This document shows positions 8,828-17,622 of a stretch of 64,000 nt of DNA, in pieces; within the stretch, counting starts at the first letter, position 1, and the number at the start of each line of letters is the position of its first letter. The DNA comes from UBA1258 sp963643225 (GTDB lineage: Bacteria; Bacillota; Clostridia; Lachnospirales; Lachnospiraceae), in NCBI GenBank assembly GCA_963643225.1, contig CAVIIX010000011.1, forward strand, positions 15,905 through 79,904, given 5' to 3'. Both the position numbers and the translations under genes were made by a program. The notes beneath the pieces are model-generated. The model was not told the DNA's origin. It worked only from the letters and a program-made list of their open reading frames with translations, and ran no database searches.

Positions 8828-8962
8828 ATGGAACCCGGAGTTATTGTTGCAATCTCAGTATTTGTAGTATTTGCATTAATAGCCGTAGTTGCTACGGTTG
8901 CAGTTGTTGCATCGGTATCAAGCTTTGAAGCTCGTACAGAGGATGGCGAAAAAGAAGATTAG
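8828..8962 (+). CDS. 44-residue single-pass membrane protein
   Basis: The ATG at 8828 lies seven bases after GGAGG. An in-frame ATG at 8771 lacks a ribosome site and would put polar residues before the helix. The protein has one strongly hydrophobic segment (about residues 4-31, rich in Val/Ala/Ile) and a charged acidic tail (EARTEDGEKED). It lies 75 bases after the lipoprotein gene and is followed by a terminator, so it may share that transcript. No family is recognised. Confidence 0.6.
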   Translation: MEPGVIVAISVFVVFALIAVVATVAVVASVSSFEARTEDGEKED

Positions 8963-8981
8963 TTAATAGGTTAGATAAAGT

Positions 8982-9013
8982 AAAGGCTTCGCTTTTAGGC
9001 GGGGCCTTTTTTT
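8982..9013 (+). terminator. Intrinsic terminator after small membrane protein
   Basis: AAAGGC pairs with GCCTTT with an internal CGC/GCG pairing, followed by a T tract running to 9013. Confidence 0.7.
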
Positions 9014-9043
9014 ATCGTATAGGAAACTTCGTTCCTATACGAT
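9014..9043. repeat. 12-bp perfect inverted repeat
   Basis: ATCGTATAGGAA and TTCCTATACGAT flank a six-base loop. Its ATAGGAA/TTCCTAT core resembles the hairpins before the type-I-like glutamine synthetase gene (48,551-48,580). It is directly attached to the preceding terminator. Confidence 0.65.
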
Positions 9044-9172
9044 GAAAACGCTACGCAAGAATCGCACTGCGCCGTATTGGAGGCTTTAGAAGAAGTATGT
9101 TAAACATTCAATATTCGGTTAATAAAGGAAGCAGATAATGTAGGATATAATAAGCATAATGGGGAGGCATGT

Positions 9173-11392
9173 ATGCGATTTATTATAGAAAGTATTCTTT
9201 TTATAAACGGAGTATTGGCTTTTGGCTTCTGCTTAGTGTTTATAGTAGCCGTTGAAAAACGATATATCGGCAACCATCTTTTAAATTTCCTAAATCTGGC
9301 CAGCTGTATTTGGAGCTTAGGCTTTGCCCTGATGGAAACAACTAAGGATGTACACGTTGCCCACATCTATAGAAGCATAGGCATTTTAGGTACGTTTCTT
9401 TATATGATAGCGGCTCAAAATCTTTTGTGCTATATATCCGGTGTTAAAAGAATTGTGTCCCGCATCCTTAATTTAATCGCCACCTCCGGGCTTATTTTAT
9501 ACGTAATTGAACTTGATCCTAAATATATTACCTATAAATATACCGACTGGGGAATGACCTATTCCTTTGTACCGGGTATTGTAAATACTCTCTATACTGT
9601 TTATTTTGTAATGGTTTCCATTAACATAATCGGTATAGAAATATACATGATAAAGAGTCCTTTAAAGCGTCTTCAGATGTTTGGTAAAAAATTTTTGCTG
9701 GTTGAGGCTATTATCTTAATTGGAACAGTTTTTGACATGGTGTATCCATTTGTAGGCAAAAATTCAATTCCAGGTTCAGTTATTACACAGTTTTTTGGCA
9801 TAATCGTGTGCTGGTATGCGATGGACGATTTAAACAGGTGCCGTATTACCGATAAAAACATCACCAGTCAGGTTTATTCTTCTTTACAAACGCCACTTTT
9901 GGTTTATGATTTATCAAGATCTTTACAGATTTTAAATGACTCGGCAGTAGATTTCTTTGGCTTTAACAGAGAAGATGATTTACACAACTGGTCGTTATCT
10001 GATCTGTTTGAAATAAAGAGTCCTGAAGAAGAGGACTTTACAGAAAACGTAATTGAAGCTGATGCAATATGTAAGGTAAATAACGTGCCGGTTCATCTTC
10101 AGATAAATCGAATTGCTGATAAATACGGCGATCCTATAGGCTTAATGGTGCTTGTAAACGACATGACCTATACTGTTGAGACACGCAAAAAGCTCGAGAA
10201 TGCAAAGGAAGAAGCAGAAGAAGCCAACAAGGCTAAGAGCGTATTTCTTGCCAACATGAGCCACGAAATCAGAACTCCCATAAACGCCATTATGGGCTTT
10301 GCAGAATTATCCTTAAATGAAAATGTGAGTCCTGAAATCAGAGAATATTTAACGGATATTAAGAGCGCCTCACAGACACTTTTAGGAAGTATCAACGATA
10401 TTTTAAATATTTCTAAAATCGAATCCGGTAAAATGGAGATTGTGTGTGAGGAATATTCCTTAACCGTTCTATTAAAGAACGTGCGCCGTATCATAAGCGT
10501 TCAGGCGGCCAGTAAGGGACTTGATTTTTCTGTTAAAATAAACGGAAAGGTGCCAAGTATTCTTTACGGCGATGATTTAAGAATACAGGAAATTTTAATC
10601 AATTTATTAAACAATTCCGTTAAATATACCAAAAAAGGAAGTATCCGATTAGAAGTCTCTTCTAAAGAAGCGAAGGACGACTTATATGAAATAAAATTCA
10701 GTGTAATTGATACCGGCATGGGCATCAGGGAAGAAGACCAAAAGACCCTTTTTGAAGCCTATGAACGTTTGGATAAAGAAAAGAATCACAGAATCGAAGG
10801 CACAGGCCTGGGCCTTGCAATTGTGTATGGCTACGTACAGCTTATGGACGGCACCATTGACGTAGTGAGTGAGTACGGCAAGGGATCTGAATTTATTGTA
10901 GAGCTTTCCCAGAAAGTGATTAATAATAATCCGGTATTCGAAGAAGAAATTAATAAATCAGATACTGTCTCGTCAAGACTTGGATCTGTAAAATTTAAGG
11001 ATACAAGGGTTTTAATTGTAGATGATAACAGAGTTAATCTAAAGGTAATAAGCAGGACCTTAAATGCCTTTGGAATAGAAGCAGACCTTGCGGCAAGCGG
11101 CGCCGAATGCTTAAGTATCTGTAAGGAAACAAAATATCCGATTGTGTTTATGGATCACATGATGCCTGAAATGGACGGAGTAGAAGCCCTTCACAGGTTA
11201 AGATTTTTGAATGCTTTTTATGAAAAGGAAGCAAAGATTGTGGTGCTGACCGCCAATGCAATTGAAGGCGTCGAGGATGAATTAAAAGGGAAAGGGTTTG
11301 ACGACTATTTGTCAAAGCCCATAGATTTAAACGAGCTTGAGAGGGTTTTAAGGGAATTTATTCCAAAAGAAAAAATAATGAGTGAGGAATAA
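9173..11392 (+). CDS. Hybrid sensor histidine kinase with 7TM sensor and receiver domain
   Basis: 739-residue membrane sensor. The first ~220 residues carry seven hydrophobic helices (7TMR-HisK type), followed by a PAS-like segment (about 235-330) and a short coiled coil. The HisKA domain has the phospho-acceptor His in NMSHEIRTPINA (about residue 364). The HATPase_c domain shows the N box LINLLNNSVKY, DTGMGI and GTGLGLAI. The C-terminal receiver has its Asp in VFMDHMMPEMDG (about 660) and Lys in LSKPIDL. No response regulator gene is adjacent, so phosphate is probably relayed to a distant HPt or regulator. The start follows GGGGAGG by five bases. Confidence 0.9.
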   Translation: MRFIIESILFINGVLAFGFCLVFIVAVEKRYIGNHLLNFLNLASCIWSLGFALMETTKDVHVAHIYRSIGILGTFLYMIAAQNLLCYISGVKRIVSRILNLIATSGLILYVIELDPKYITYKYTDWGMTYSFVPGIVNTLYTVYFVMVSINIIGIEIYMIKSPLKRLQMFGKKFLLVEAIILIGTVFDMVYPFVGKNSIPGSVITQFFGIIVCWYAMDDLNRCRITDKNITSQVYSSLQTPLLVYDLSRSLQILNDSAVDFFGFNREDDLHNWSLSDLFEIKSPEEEDFTENVIEADAICKVNNVPVHLQINRIADKYGDPIGLMVLVNDMTYTVETRKKLENAKEEAEEANKAKSVFLANMSHEIRTPINAIMGFAELSLNENVSPEIREYLTDIKSASQTLLGSINDILNISKIESGKMEIVCEEYSLTVLLKNVRRIISVQAASKGLDFSVKINGKVPSILYGDDLRIQEILINLLNNSVKYTKKGSIRLEVSSKEAKDDLYEIKFSVIDTGMGIREEDQKTLFEAYERLDKEKNHRIEGTGLGLAIVYGYVQLMDGTIDVVSEYGKGSEFIVELSQKVINNNPVFEEEINKSDTVSSRLGSVKFKDTRVLIVDDNRVNLKVISRTLNAFGIEADLAASGAECLSICKETKYPIVFMDHMMPEMDGVEALHRLRFLNAFYEKEAKIVVLTANAIEGVEDELKGKGFDDYLSKPIDLNELERVLREFIPKEKIMSEE

Positions 11393-11641
11393 AAGCCTGA
11401 ATTAATTCAGAAGGTGGAATATTAATATTATAATAGATTAGTTAAAAAATGAAAAATAGTGTACAAGTTGCCCATAGTAAAAAATTTTAGACTTTAAAAA
11501 TCACTTAAAAAAGAAAATTAAACAATTTTATTTCGTTTTAATTGCCATTTAATTAAGTTTAGTTACAATCTATACTAATCCTAAACAAAAGAAATTAAAG
11601 TATTAATTCTTCAGGAGGAGCCTGAAAGCAAGGAGGCATAT

Positions 11642-11743
11642 ATGTATAGAGAAACAAAGGATGTTAAGAGCATTATTTCAGGGATGTTGGTAGTTGGCGG
11701 ATTTTTAGTATTCATTCTTTCAGCAGGAATGAACATATTATAA
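11642..11743 (+). CDS. 33-residue single-pass membrane protein
   Basis: Short ORF (starts MYRETKDVKS, ends GMNIL) with a consensus AAGGAGG ribosome site five to six bases before the ATG. A single membrane helix spans about residues 11-31. The leader just upstream can form a TTCAGG/CCTGAA hairpin, and a 13-bp hairpin follows the gene, giving a self-contained small transcription unit. No family is recognised. The 250 bases before it are AT-rich with no other gene. Confidence 0.6.
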   Translation: MYRETKDVKSIISGMLVVGGFLVFILSAGMNIL

Positions 11744-11784
11744 TATAACCTGACAAAAGCTTGCAGGTTTTAAAAATTGGGTTA

Positions 11785-11815
11785 AATGGCAGCTTCATAT
11801 TTTGAAGCTGCCATT
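11785..11815 (+). terminator. 13-bp hairpin after small membrane protein gene
   Basis: AATGGCAGCTTCA pairs perfectly with TGAAGCTGCCATT around TATTT. The following sequence is only moderately T-rich, so it may be a terminator or an mRNA end-protecting structure. Confidence 0.55.
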
Positions 11816-11853
11816 CTTGTGTTATTATATTGTTATCGGGGAGTAATAAATAT

Positions 11854-12423
11854 ATGAAATTCATTCGTTCAATAGCCTACGGAATTGTGGCTGTATGCAT
11901 AATAGGGTGTCTTATGATTCTCTTTTATAAAGGAAAAGACGGCGAAACAAAAATCACATCTGACTCTGAAGGCTTAATTTTAACAGGGTCAGTAGATATG
12001 AACGCATCTGAAATTAAAGAAGCTGTTAAAGAAACAGCGTCTTCTGCATCTGTTGAAACAGCTGCCTCTGTTTTGACTTCAGCCTCTGCGTCTTCAGTCT
12101 ATAAAGAAAATGATACAGGGGAAATTTCCTATTCTGAAATAGTGCGGCTTCAGGAAGAAGAGCTTTTGCGAGAGCAAAAAGAGCTTGTGGCAGAGTCAAA
12201 CAAGGAGCACGGTATTTTGGTTTCCTTAAATGCTTCAAAGACATCTGCTTCCACTTCTGCTTCTTTAAAGGATTACAAATACGTTGTAAATAAAGAAACA
12301 AAAATCGTCCATAGAATAGGCTGCCTTGTAGCACCTTCTTATGACTATGCCATTTATTACGAAAAGCTTTCAGAAGCCATAGCTGCCGGCTATGAACAAA
12401 AATGCAGAGTCTGCAGCCCGTGA
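11854..12423 (+). CDS. Membrane-anchored protein with C-terminal Cys zinc-ribbon-like motif
   Basis: 189 residues from the ATG at 11854, after GGGGAG. It has one N-terminal membrane helix (about residues 8-25) and a long Ser/Ala/Glu-rich spacer of low complexity. The C-terminal module begins YKYVVNKETKIVHRIGC and ends EQKCRVCSP. The module resembles the short Ada/Mcrbc-like YVxNxxTxxxHxxxC...CxxC domain that follows nuclease or ComEC-like regions in Clostridia, and the three cysteines plus the His could bind zinc. It is probably displayed outside the cell; the function is unknown. Confidence 0.65.
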   Translation: MKFIRSIAYGIVAVCIIGCLMILFYKGKDGETKITSDSEGLILTGSVDMNASEIKEAVKETASSASVETAASVLTSASASSVYKENDTGEISYSEIVRLQEEELLREQKELVAESNKEHGILVSLNASKTSASTSASLKDYKYVVNKETKIVHRIGCLVAPSYDYAIYYEKLSEAIAAGYEQKCRVCSP

Positions 12424-12443
12424 GGAGACTTATGGAGATATCT

Positions 12444-13268
12444 TTATTTTAACAGATAATCATAAATTGCCGTGGCGCAGCCGTCATGGTCACAGTCCTG
12501 AACCGTTACAGCTGCTGTTTCCTTTACTATTTCTTTTGCATTATCCATGGCAACAGAAAGGCCTGCTGTACGTAAAATCTCAAGGTCGTTTTCAGCATCC
12601 CCTACGGCAATGGTTTCGCTTGTATCGATATTTAAATATTTACACAGAGCCTTTAGACCAAAGCCCTTTGAAATGCCAAGAGCCGAGCATTCAAGAGAAG
12701 CGGTTTCCGCATAGGACATGGTGATGGGAAGGTCCTTTAATAATGCTTCAAGCTCTAAACGCTGGGCCTGATCCCTGCAATACAGGTTGAATTTATAAAC
12801 AGGAATTGTGTCGTGGTTTTCAAGGTAATATTCTTCAATGCTTTCAGCCTTCACTGCAAGCTCATCAAAAAATCTTTGATACTGTCCCATGTTGTAGTCT
12901 GCCATGTGGGCTTCCTTATCCCTCTGCACAAGGGAAATATTTGAGTGAATGTGCACCATGCAGTCATAGCCCTTAATGCGTTTAAAAATTTCAACGGCAT
13001 ATTCGTGAGGAAGTGCTTTTGTAAAAATAATTTTGTTTTTCTCTAAATCCGTTACCAGCGCCCCGCTTATTGCAATGCAGTATTTAATGTCGGGATTTTC
13101 TGAAATTATTTTTTTCATCTCCTGCATGTTGCGGCCAGTTGAATAGGATATGAATTTGCCTGCTTCAACGGCTGTGTGTATAGCCTTTAGGGTTTCTTTC
13201 GATATTTCCTTTTTAGAATTTAAAAGTGTGCCATCCATATCGAAGGCGATTAGTTTATATTCCAACAT
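12444..13268 (-). CDS. Cof-type HAD-IIB family phosphatase
   Basis: 274-residue HAD phosphatase with C2B cap. Motif I is FDMDGTLLNSKKEIS, motif II is SYSTGRN, and motif IV near the C-terminus is AVGDAENDLEIL, followed by GLSVAMDNA, typical of the Cof/YidA group. Likely a sugar-phosphate or FMN/PLP phosphatase of broad specificity. It is convergent with the preceding gene (20-base gap) and divergent from the next. There is no obvious terminator in the convergent gap. Confidence 0.87.
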   Translation of the reverse strand: MLEYKLIAFDMDGTLLNSKKEISKETLKAIHTAVEAGKFISYSTGRNMQEMKKIISENPDIKYCIAISGALVTDLEKNKIIFTKALPHEYAVEIFKRIKGYDCMVHIHSNISLVQRDKEAHMADYNMGQYQRFFDELAVKAESIEEYYLENHDTIPVYKFNLYCRDQAQRLELEALLKDLPITMSYAETASLECSALGISKGFGLKALCKYLNIDTSETIAVGDAENDLEILRTAGLSVAMDNAKEIVKETAAVTVQDCDHDGCATAIYDYLLK

Positions 13269-13338
13269 TGTCTTGTCCTTATTTGAATTTGTTGTTAATA
13301 TATTAATCGATATTCAATTTATATTCAACGGAGTATTT

Positions 13339-14637
13339 ATGAAGGGGAATGAAAGAAAAAAATCTAAAAAGAAAAAGAAATCAGGCGTAAAGCAGTGGCT
13401 TCTTCTTGGTATGGGAATATTGTTAATTACTCTGACCGTTTTCTTTATCTGTATAATAATCTTTAATATGCCTGCAAAAGAAACAGTACCAGCTGCTTCT
13501 CTTTCAATAAAAGAGGAGCAGATTGAGGTAAAAAAGGATGTGCCTGCAAGCGTTTCTGAAAATGCTGCTGAGGATGCTTCTAAAAACGAGCAAGAGCCTG
13601 AAGAGGTCTGGGAGCCATATTTATCCTGGGATTATTTAAGTGGCGACATTGACAGCTGGAATTTGATTAAAAATGTGGAGGTAACTGACGGCGTAACGGA
13701 TTACATTGAAGTAAATCCTAAATATTATTATGCAGCCTACAGTCCTTTGGAAATTACGGTTGATTTTTTTGATAAAGAAAAGGAGCTTATTGCCACATCC
13801 ACAGATGATGTAAGCGGCGGACTTTTTTATGAGCTTCCAAAGGAGGCAAGATATGCAAAGGTGACCTATGCCAAGGGCAATACGTTTTTCGTATCCTCAG
13901 GTATATGTGTGGGCGAAAATACCGTGTCTGAATCAGGAAAGGGCTTTTATGTAGTAAGTAAAAACTCACCTATTTCCTTAACCATAAATCAGGCAGTTAA
14001 GATGCTTAAAAGCTGGGGAACGGTTTTGGTGCTGCCAGGGTCCTACAATGAATCTGTTCAGACCTATGAAAGAGTAGTAAATTTATACGGTGTAGACAAA
14101 AGCCTTTGCGAAATCGTAAGCTACGATGGTGACTATGATTATCCGCCTCTTGAAATAGGCGCAGGCAGTGTCAGAAATTTTGCGATAAAGGCAACGGGTT
14201 CAGATACTGGCCACAGCCGTTTGGCATACGGTATTCACGCAGACTATAATTCACTTACAGACAGAAGCCTTACTATTTATAATTGCGTAATTCATTCAGA
14301 TTACAATGCGGCGATTGGAATGGGTCTAAGACGCGGAAGCGTCACAATTGATTCCTGTACCCTTACAGGTAACGGGGCAGAGGGTTCAGATATGTTTATG
14401 CATGATACAATCGACCCTAACCTTGCAGGAGACCAGAATCTTATTATAAAAAACAGTACCATCGATTCAATATACATTCATTCAGAGGAAGTGGTGGAAG
14501 GAAGAGTTAATCTAACCTTTAAAAATAACTCTATTAATTCAATTGACGGTATAAATGTTGCAACCGGTGAAAAAGTGGAAGGGTGCTTCCACGGATTAAG
14601 AAATTTCTATTTGACAGCTGAGAGTGAGATATATTAA
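13339..14637 (+). CDS. Membrane-anchored right-handed beta-helix protein
   Basis: 432 residues from the ATG at 13339 (ACGGAG seven bases upstream). An open extension upstream to 13150 overlaps the phosphatase promoter region and encodes nothing family-like. A very basic N-terminus (RKKSKKKKK) precedes one membrane helix (about 23-46), giving an N-in, C-out topology. The C-terminal 200 residues read like a parallel beta-helix (pectate-lyase fold): repeated short strands such as SLTIYNCVIHS, SVTIDSCTLTGN and NLIIKNSTIDS. A role in polysaccharide binding or processing is an inference from the fold; no catalytic set is identified. Confidence 0.65.
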   Translation: MKGNERKKSKKKKKSGVKQWLLLGMGILLITLTVFFICIIIFNMPAKETVPAASLSIKEEQIEVKKDVPASVSENAAEDASKNEQEPEEVWEPYLSWDYLSGDIDSWNLIKNVEVTDGVTDYIEVNPKYYYAAYSPLEITVDFFDKEKELIATSTDDVSGGLFYELPKEARYAKVTYAKGNTFFVSSGICVGENTVSESGKGFYVVSKNSPISLTINQAVKMLKSWGTVLVLPGSYNESVQTYERVVNLYGVDKSLCEIVSYDGDYDYPPLEIGAGSVRNFAIKATGSDTGHSRLAYGIHADYNSLTDRSLTIYNCVIHSDYNAAIGMGLRRGSVTIDSCTLTGNGAEGSDMFMHDTIDPNLAGDQNLIIKNSTIDSIYIHSEEVVEGRVNLTFKNNSINSIDGINVATGEKVEGCFHGLRNFYLTAESEIY

Positions 14638-14648
14638 ATTATGTGATA

Positions 14649-14685
14649 AAAACCGACTCCTTTTGATTAAAGAGCCGGTTTTTTT
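14649..14685 (+). terminator. Intrinsic terminator after beta-helix gene
   Basis: AAACCGACTC pairs with GAGCCGGTTT (one mismatch) and is followed by seven T. It lies in the convergent gap before the ABC-2 permease gene. Confidence 0.8.
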
Positions 14686-14698
14686 CTTTTGCAAAAGC

Positions 14699-15544
14699 CT
14701 ATTGAAGATTTAAGTGCTTCCTTATGATAATAAGTGAGCCTGTGATTTCAAGTGCCATACCTGTAAGAGAAAGTATTAAAGATAGGTTGAACAGGTTTTT
14801 GACAAATTCATAAGCAGGGTTAGTGGTGCTAATAAGGCTTATTGAATAATTTGAAAAGAGACTTGAAATAATAATTGAATTGACAATCTGCTTTAAAATG
14901 TAAATGCCTCCTCCTGCTAAGAGTGAACAGCCTGTTTTGTGCCGGCTTGATAACTGGCCTAGGGACATAGCAAAGAACACAAGGGTAAATGATGAAATTA
15001 CGGCAATCAGCATAAGTGATAAAAGGTATCCTAAGAAAGCACCTGATGAAAGACCAACGTAACCGGAAAAGATAATGCTAAGGCGGACGCTTACTTCACT
15101 CCAATTATTAATGATTTCCTTTAAAAGCTTAAAAGGACTTATCTGTTCTGAAGCGGAAACAATCATGAAAATACTCATTATTAAAATAATTAGTGAAAAA
15201 AGAAGCCATATAAAGGATACTAAAAGCTTTGAAAAATAGGTGGCAATGGGGCTTACTGGAAGAGTGTGGGTAAGGTAGCCTGCTTCACTAAACATTGTCT
15301 TATAAAATCTGATGCAGGAAATGATAAAGCCTACAGCGATAAAAAATACAAGTGAAATTACAAATATGGCTGCAATTATGCCGGCTATAATGCTTACGAA
15401 GGAATTGGATGCAAGCGTGGGAGCGTAATTGTCAACAAATACCGTAAGGGTTGCAAGTATTGTGATAAGCACAAGCATAAGATATAAAAGCACCATGGGG
15501 CGGTAGCTTTGTCTGAATTCATTTTTAATTAATTTTCCTAACAT
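14699..15544 (-). CDS. ABC-2 type permease subunit
   Basis: 281-residue hydrophobic protein with about six membrane segments. The N-terminus is MLGKLIKNEFRQSYRP, a cytoplasmic basic start seen in many ABC-2 permeases of Firmicutes. It follows the ATP-binding subunit gene with a seven-base overlap and belongs to the GntR-led operon. The pair would form an exporter or a bacitracin/cell-envelope-stress type transporter as in YtrA-regulated systems; the substrate is unknown. Confidence 0.78.
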   Translation of the reverse strand: MLGKLIKNEFRQSYRPMVLLYLMLVLITILATLTVFVDNYAPTLASNSFVSIIAGIIAAIFVISLVFFIAVGFIISCIRFYKTMFSEAGYLTHTLPVSPIATYFSKLLVSFIWLLFSLIILIMSIFMIVSASEQISPFKLLKEIINNWSEVSVRLSIIFSGYVGLSSGAFLGYLLSLMLIAVISSFTLVFFAMSLGQLSSRHKTGCSLLAGGGIYILKQIVNSIIISSLFSNYSISLISTTNPAYEFVKNLFNLSLILSLTGMALEITGSLIIIRKHLNLQ

Positions 15545-16236
15545 TTGTATACCTCCCTGAACAATGCATCAACGCTCCTGCCTTCATCTGCACGAATTGT
15601 GTCAACGTCAGTGAAACGCTCAATTACACCGTCTTTAATAAAGATGACCTGGTCAAGCACGTTTTCAACGTCGGCAATTAAGTGTGTTGAAATAATAATG
15701 GAAGCATTAGGGTCGTAATTTGAAATAATAACATTTAAAATGTAGTCTCTGGCTGCAGGGTCTACACCGGCAATGGGCTCGTCAAGCACATATAAATCCG
15801 CACGACGGCTCATAACCAAAATAAGCTGTACCTTTTCCTTTGTTCCTTTAGACATGTTCTTAAGTCTGTCGCCTGGATCTATATGAAGCTTATTAAGCAT
15901 GTCATAGGCTCTGTCTGCATCAAAGTCTTCATAGAAAAGCTTAAAGGTATCAATTACCTCGGATACACGCTGATTCAGGTTAAGATAGGTGGTGTCTGGA
16001 AGATAGGAAATTACCTTTTTTGATTCAACGCCGACAGGGTTACCCTTTACTAAAACTTCGCCCTCCTTGAAGGTCAGTAACCCGTTTATAATTTTGATTA
16101 ATGTTGTTTTACCACTTCCGTTAGGCCCTAAAAGACCTACGATGTGGCCGCTTTCTATAGTGAGATTTACATCCTTAAGCGCAGTCTTTGAGCCGTATTT
16201 CTTGGTAAGACCAAAGATTTTCAAAAGCTCACTCAT
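15538..16236 (-). CDS. ABC transporter ATP-binding protein
   Basis: 232-residue ATPase. Walker A is GLLGPNGSGKTT and Walker B is DLYVLDEPIAGVD. The signature region reads NMSKGTKEKVQL, a variant without the usual LSGGQ that is common in the YtrB/YxlF branch. The H-loop is IISTHLIADVENV. Its start overlaps the GntR stop by one base (TAATG) and its end overlaps the permease start by seven bases, so the three genes are translationally coupled. Confidence 0.88.
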   Translation of the reverse strand: MSELLKIFGLTKKYGSKTALKDVNLTIESGHIVGLLGPNGSGKTTLIKIINGLLTFKEGEVLVKGNPVGVESKKVISYLPDTTYLNLNQRVSEVIDTFKLFYEDFDADRAYDMLNKLHIDPGDRLKNMSKGTKEKVQLILVMSRRADLYVLDEPIAGVDPAARDYILNVIISNYDPNASIIISTHLIADVENVLDQVIFIKDGVIERFTDVDTIRADEGRSVDALFREVYKC

Positions 16237-16598
16237 TAGTTTTCTCCCTTCATAGTTAATATGTCGATAACGTCTTTTTTACTTAAACCGATTTTTTCCA
16301 TATCTTTAAGAAATGCATCGATTTTTCCTAAAGCCCTCTGTTGCTTTAATTCCTTAATCAGGGCTTCATCCTCGGTCACAAAACGACCGCTGGTTCTTTT
16401 TGAATAGACAAGACCTGTTCTTTCAAGCTCTGAAAGTGCCTTCTGCATGGTGTTTGGATTGACAGAGGCTTCCAGGGCTAAGTCCCTCACGCTTGGCAGC
16501 TGGTCACAGGGCTTATATTTTCCAATGAAAATGTCATCCATCATGCTTTCAATAAGCTGAAGGAATATGGGCCTGTCTGAGTTAAGCTCCCATGGCAT
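16236..16598 (-). CDS. GntR family regulator, YtrA subfamily
   Basis: 120-residue transcription factor: an N-terminal winged helix-turn-helix (QLPSVRDLALEASVNPNTMQKALSEL, about residues 35-60) and only a short C-terminal helical tail. The missing large effector domain is the mark of the YtrA subfamily, which represses adjacent ABC transporter genes. It heads the operon and probably binds the inverted repeat at 16,705-16,726 that overlaps its own promoter. Confidence 0.87.
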   Translation of the reverse strand: MPWELNSDRPIFLQLIESMMDDIFIGKYKPCDQLPSVRDLALEASVNPNTMQKALSELERTGLVYSKRTSGRFVTEDEALIKELKQQRALGKIDAFLKDMEKIGLSKKDVIDILTMKGEN

Positions 16599-16704
16599 AT
16601 AAAACTCCTTTCTGACTAATCACCATCGCCCCCTCACAGGGTTTTTCGGGCGGTATCTGTCATATTTGAAGGTATGATATGTACTTACCTGGTATTTTGT
16701 ACTT

Positions 16705-16751
16705 TTGCACTAGTTAATTAGTACAATAATACAGCAAAAGAAAATTGTCAA
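16705..16751 (-). promoter_or_regulatory. Promoter and operator of the GntR-ABC operon
   Basis: On the minus strand TTGACA (16751-16746) is followed after 17 bases by TATTGT (16728-16723). A near-perfect inverted repeat of eight-base arms, TTGTACTA and TAGTGCAA, spans 16,705-16,726 and covers the -10 and start region. This is where an autorepressing YtrA-type regulator would act. Confidence 0.65.
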
Positions 16752-16785
16752 GGTTTCTTTTGATTTGTCTTTAAAACGTGCGCAA

Positions 16786-16817
16786 TAAAAAAGATACCAG
16801 GATGAATTGGTATCTTT
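16786..16817 (-). terminator. Intrinsic terminator after 182-residue hypothetical gene
   Basis: AAAGATACC (16790-16798) and GGTATCTTT (16809-16817) pair perfectly. On the minus strand the stem is followed by a T run. Confidence 0.75.
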
Positions 16818-16845
16818 GGAATTTAAATTAAGTTTTTTTGCAGGT

Positions 16846-17394
16846 TTATACGCCTGCGGCAGCAAATAATGCTTCGATTTCTTCCTGGGTCAAAATGGCC
16901 TCGCCCTGATGAAGGTCTTTGTTGACCTGGTTTAAGATTGCCATTGCATCCCTGTCAAGACCGTCGGTGCCAGAGACTATGCAAAGCTCCTTTTCATTTA
17001 AGGGGTCAGACATTTTAACGTCAGCCTCTGAAGCAGTTCTTAAAATTTCCTCCATGTTAAGAGTAGTGTTGTTTGAAATATCAATGTTGTTCTGATTTAA
17101 AAAGCTGCTGTAATCGGCGCTTGATACGTTCTGACGAAGGGCATCGTCATGTGCCCAGAAGGTGTTAGGAGTGTCTTGCTCGGAGCCTTCCTTCATAAGC
17201 TCTTGCTGCCACTCTAAAAATTCGGGATAGGTAATTACCCCAAATCGGTATTTTTCTTCATAGCTCATTTTTACCTGATACCATTTTATGATGGTACCGT
17301 ATACCTTATTTTGAAAGGGCTTTCCGTCAGTTTCGGCGTTTTCGTAGATATAAAAATCGCGTTTTATGCAGTTTAAACTTTTAAAACTTACCAT
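16846..17394 (-). CDS. Hypothetical protein with FliM/FliN-like C-terminal peptide
   Basis: 182 residues, soluble, with no signal peptide. The N-terminal half (about 1-75) is a compact basic/aromatic segment containing YGTIIKWYQVKMSYEEKYRFGVITYPEFLEWQQ. The middle is acidic and probably disordered. The end reads ILTQEEIEALFAAAGV, which strongly resembles the LSQEEIDALL peptide at the start of FliM and FliY that binds phosphorylated CheY, here placed at the opposite terminus. It is a monocistronic unit with its own terminator. The function is unknown; a link to motility signalling is only an inference. Confidence 0.6.
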   Translation of the reverse strand: MVSFKSLNCIKRDFYIYENAETDGKPFQNKVYGTIIKWYQVKMSYEEKYRFGVITYPEFLEWQQELMKEGSEQDTPNTFWAHDDALRQNVSSADYSSFLNQNNIDISNNTTLNMEEILRTASEADVKMSDPLNEKELCIVSGTDGLDRDAMAILNQVNKDLHQGEAILTQEEIEALFAAAGV

Positions 17395-17539
17395 GCTTTC
17401 ATTATATTTATATTAATTAATGAAAAATTTAAAACCTGCAATACACTACAGCCTTACACCTTGAATTGTTTTGCGGTGCTGCATTTTTTGCTTTACATAA
17501 GAGTTTAATTATGGTAAGATTTAATTCGTTCTGAGGCGC

Positions 17540-17622
17540 GCCGGCGTGTCGGAATGGCAGACGAGGCAGACTCAAAATCTGTTGTGGGCAACTACGTGCG
17601 GGTTCAAGTCCCGCCGCCGGCA
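17540..17622 (+). tRNA. tRNA-Leu (anticodon CAA)
   Basis: 83-base class II tRNA. Acceptor strands GCCGGCG and CGCCGGC pair, and the discriminator base is A. The anticodon loop CTCAAAA gives CAA. A long variable arm is present, and the T loop is GGGTTCAAGTCCC. The 3' CCA is not encoded. Its 3' part is included in a 33-bp inverted repeat (see 17,610-17,678). Confidence 0.92.

Noticed and set aside
16236..17394. Shadow open frames opposite long genes, such as 4,597-4,977 and 39,093-39,506 on the minus strand
   Set aside because: They mirror strongly coding frames, lack ribosome sites and show no family features.
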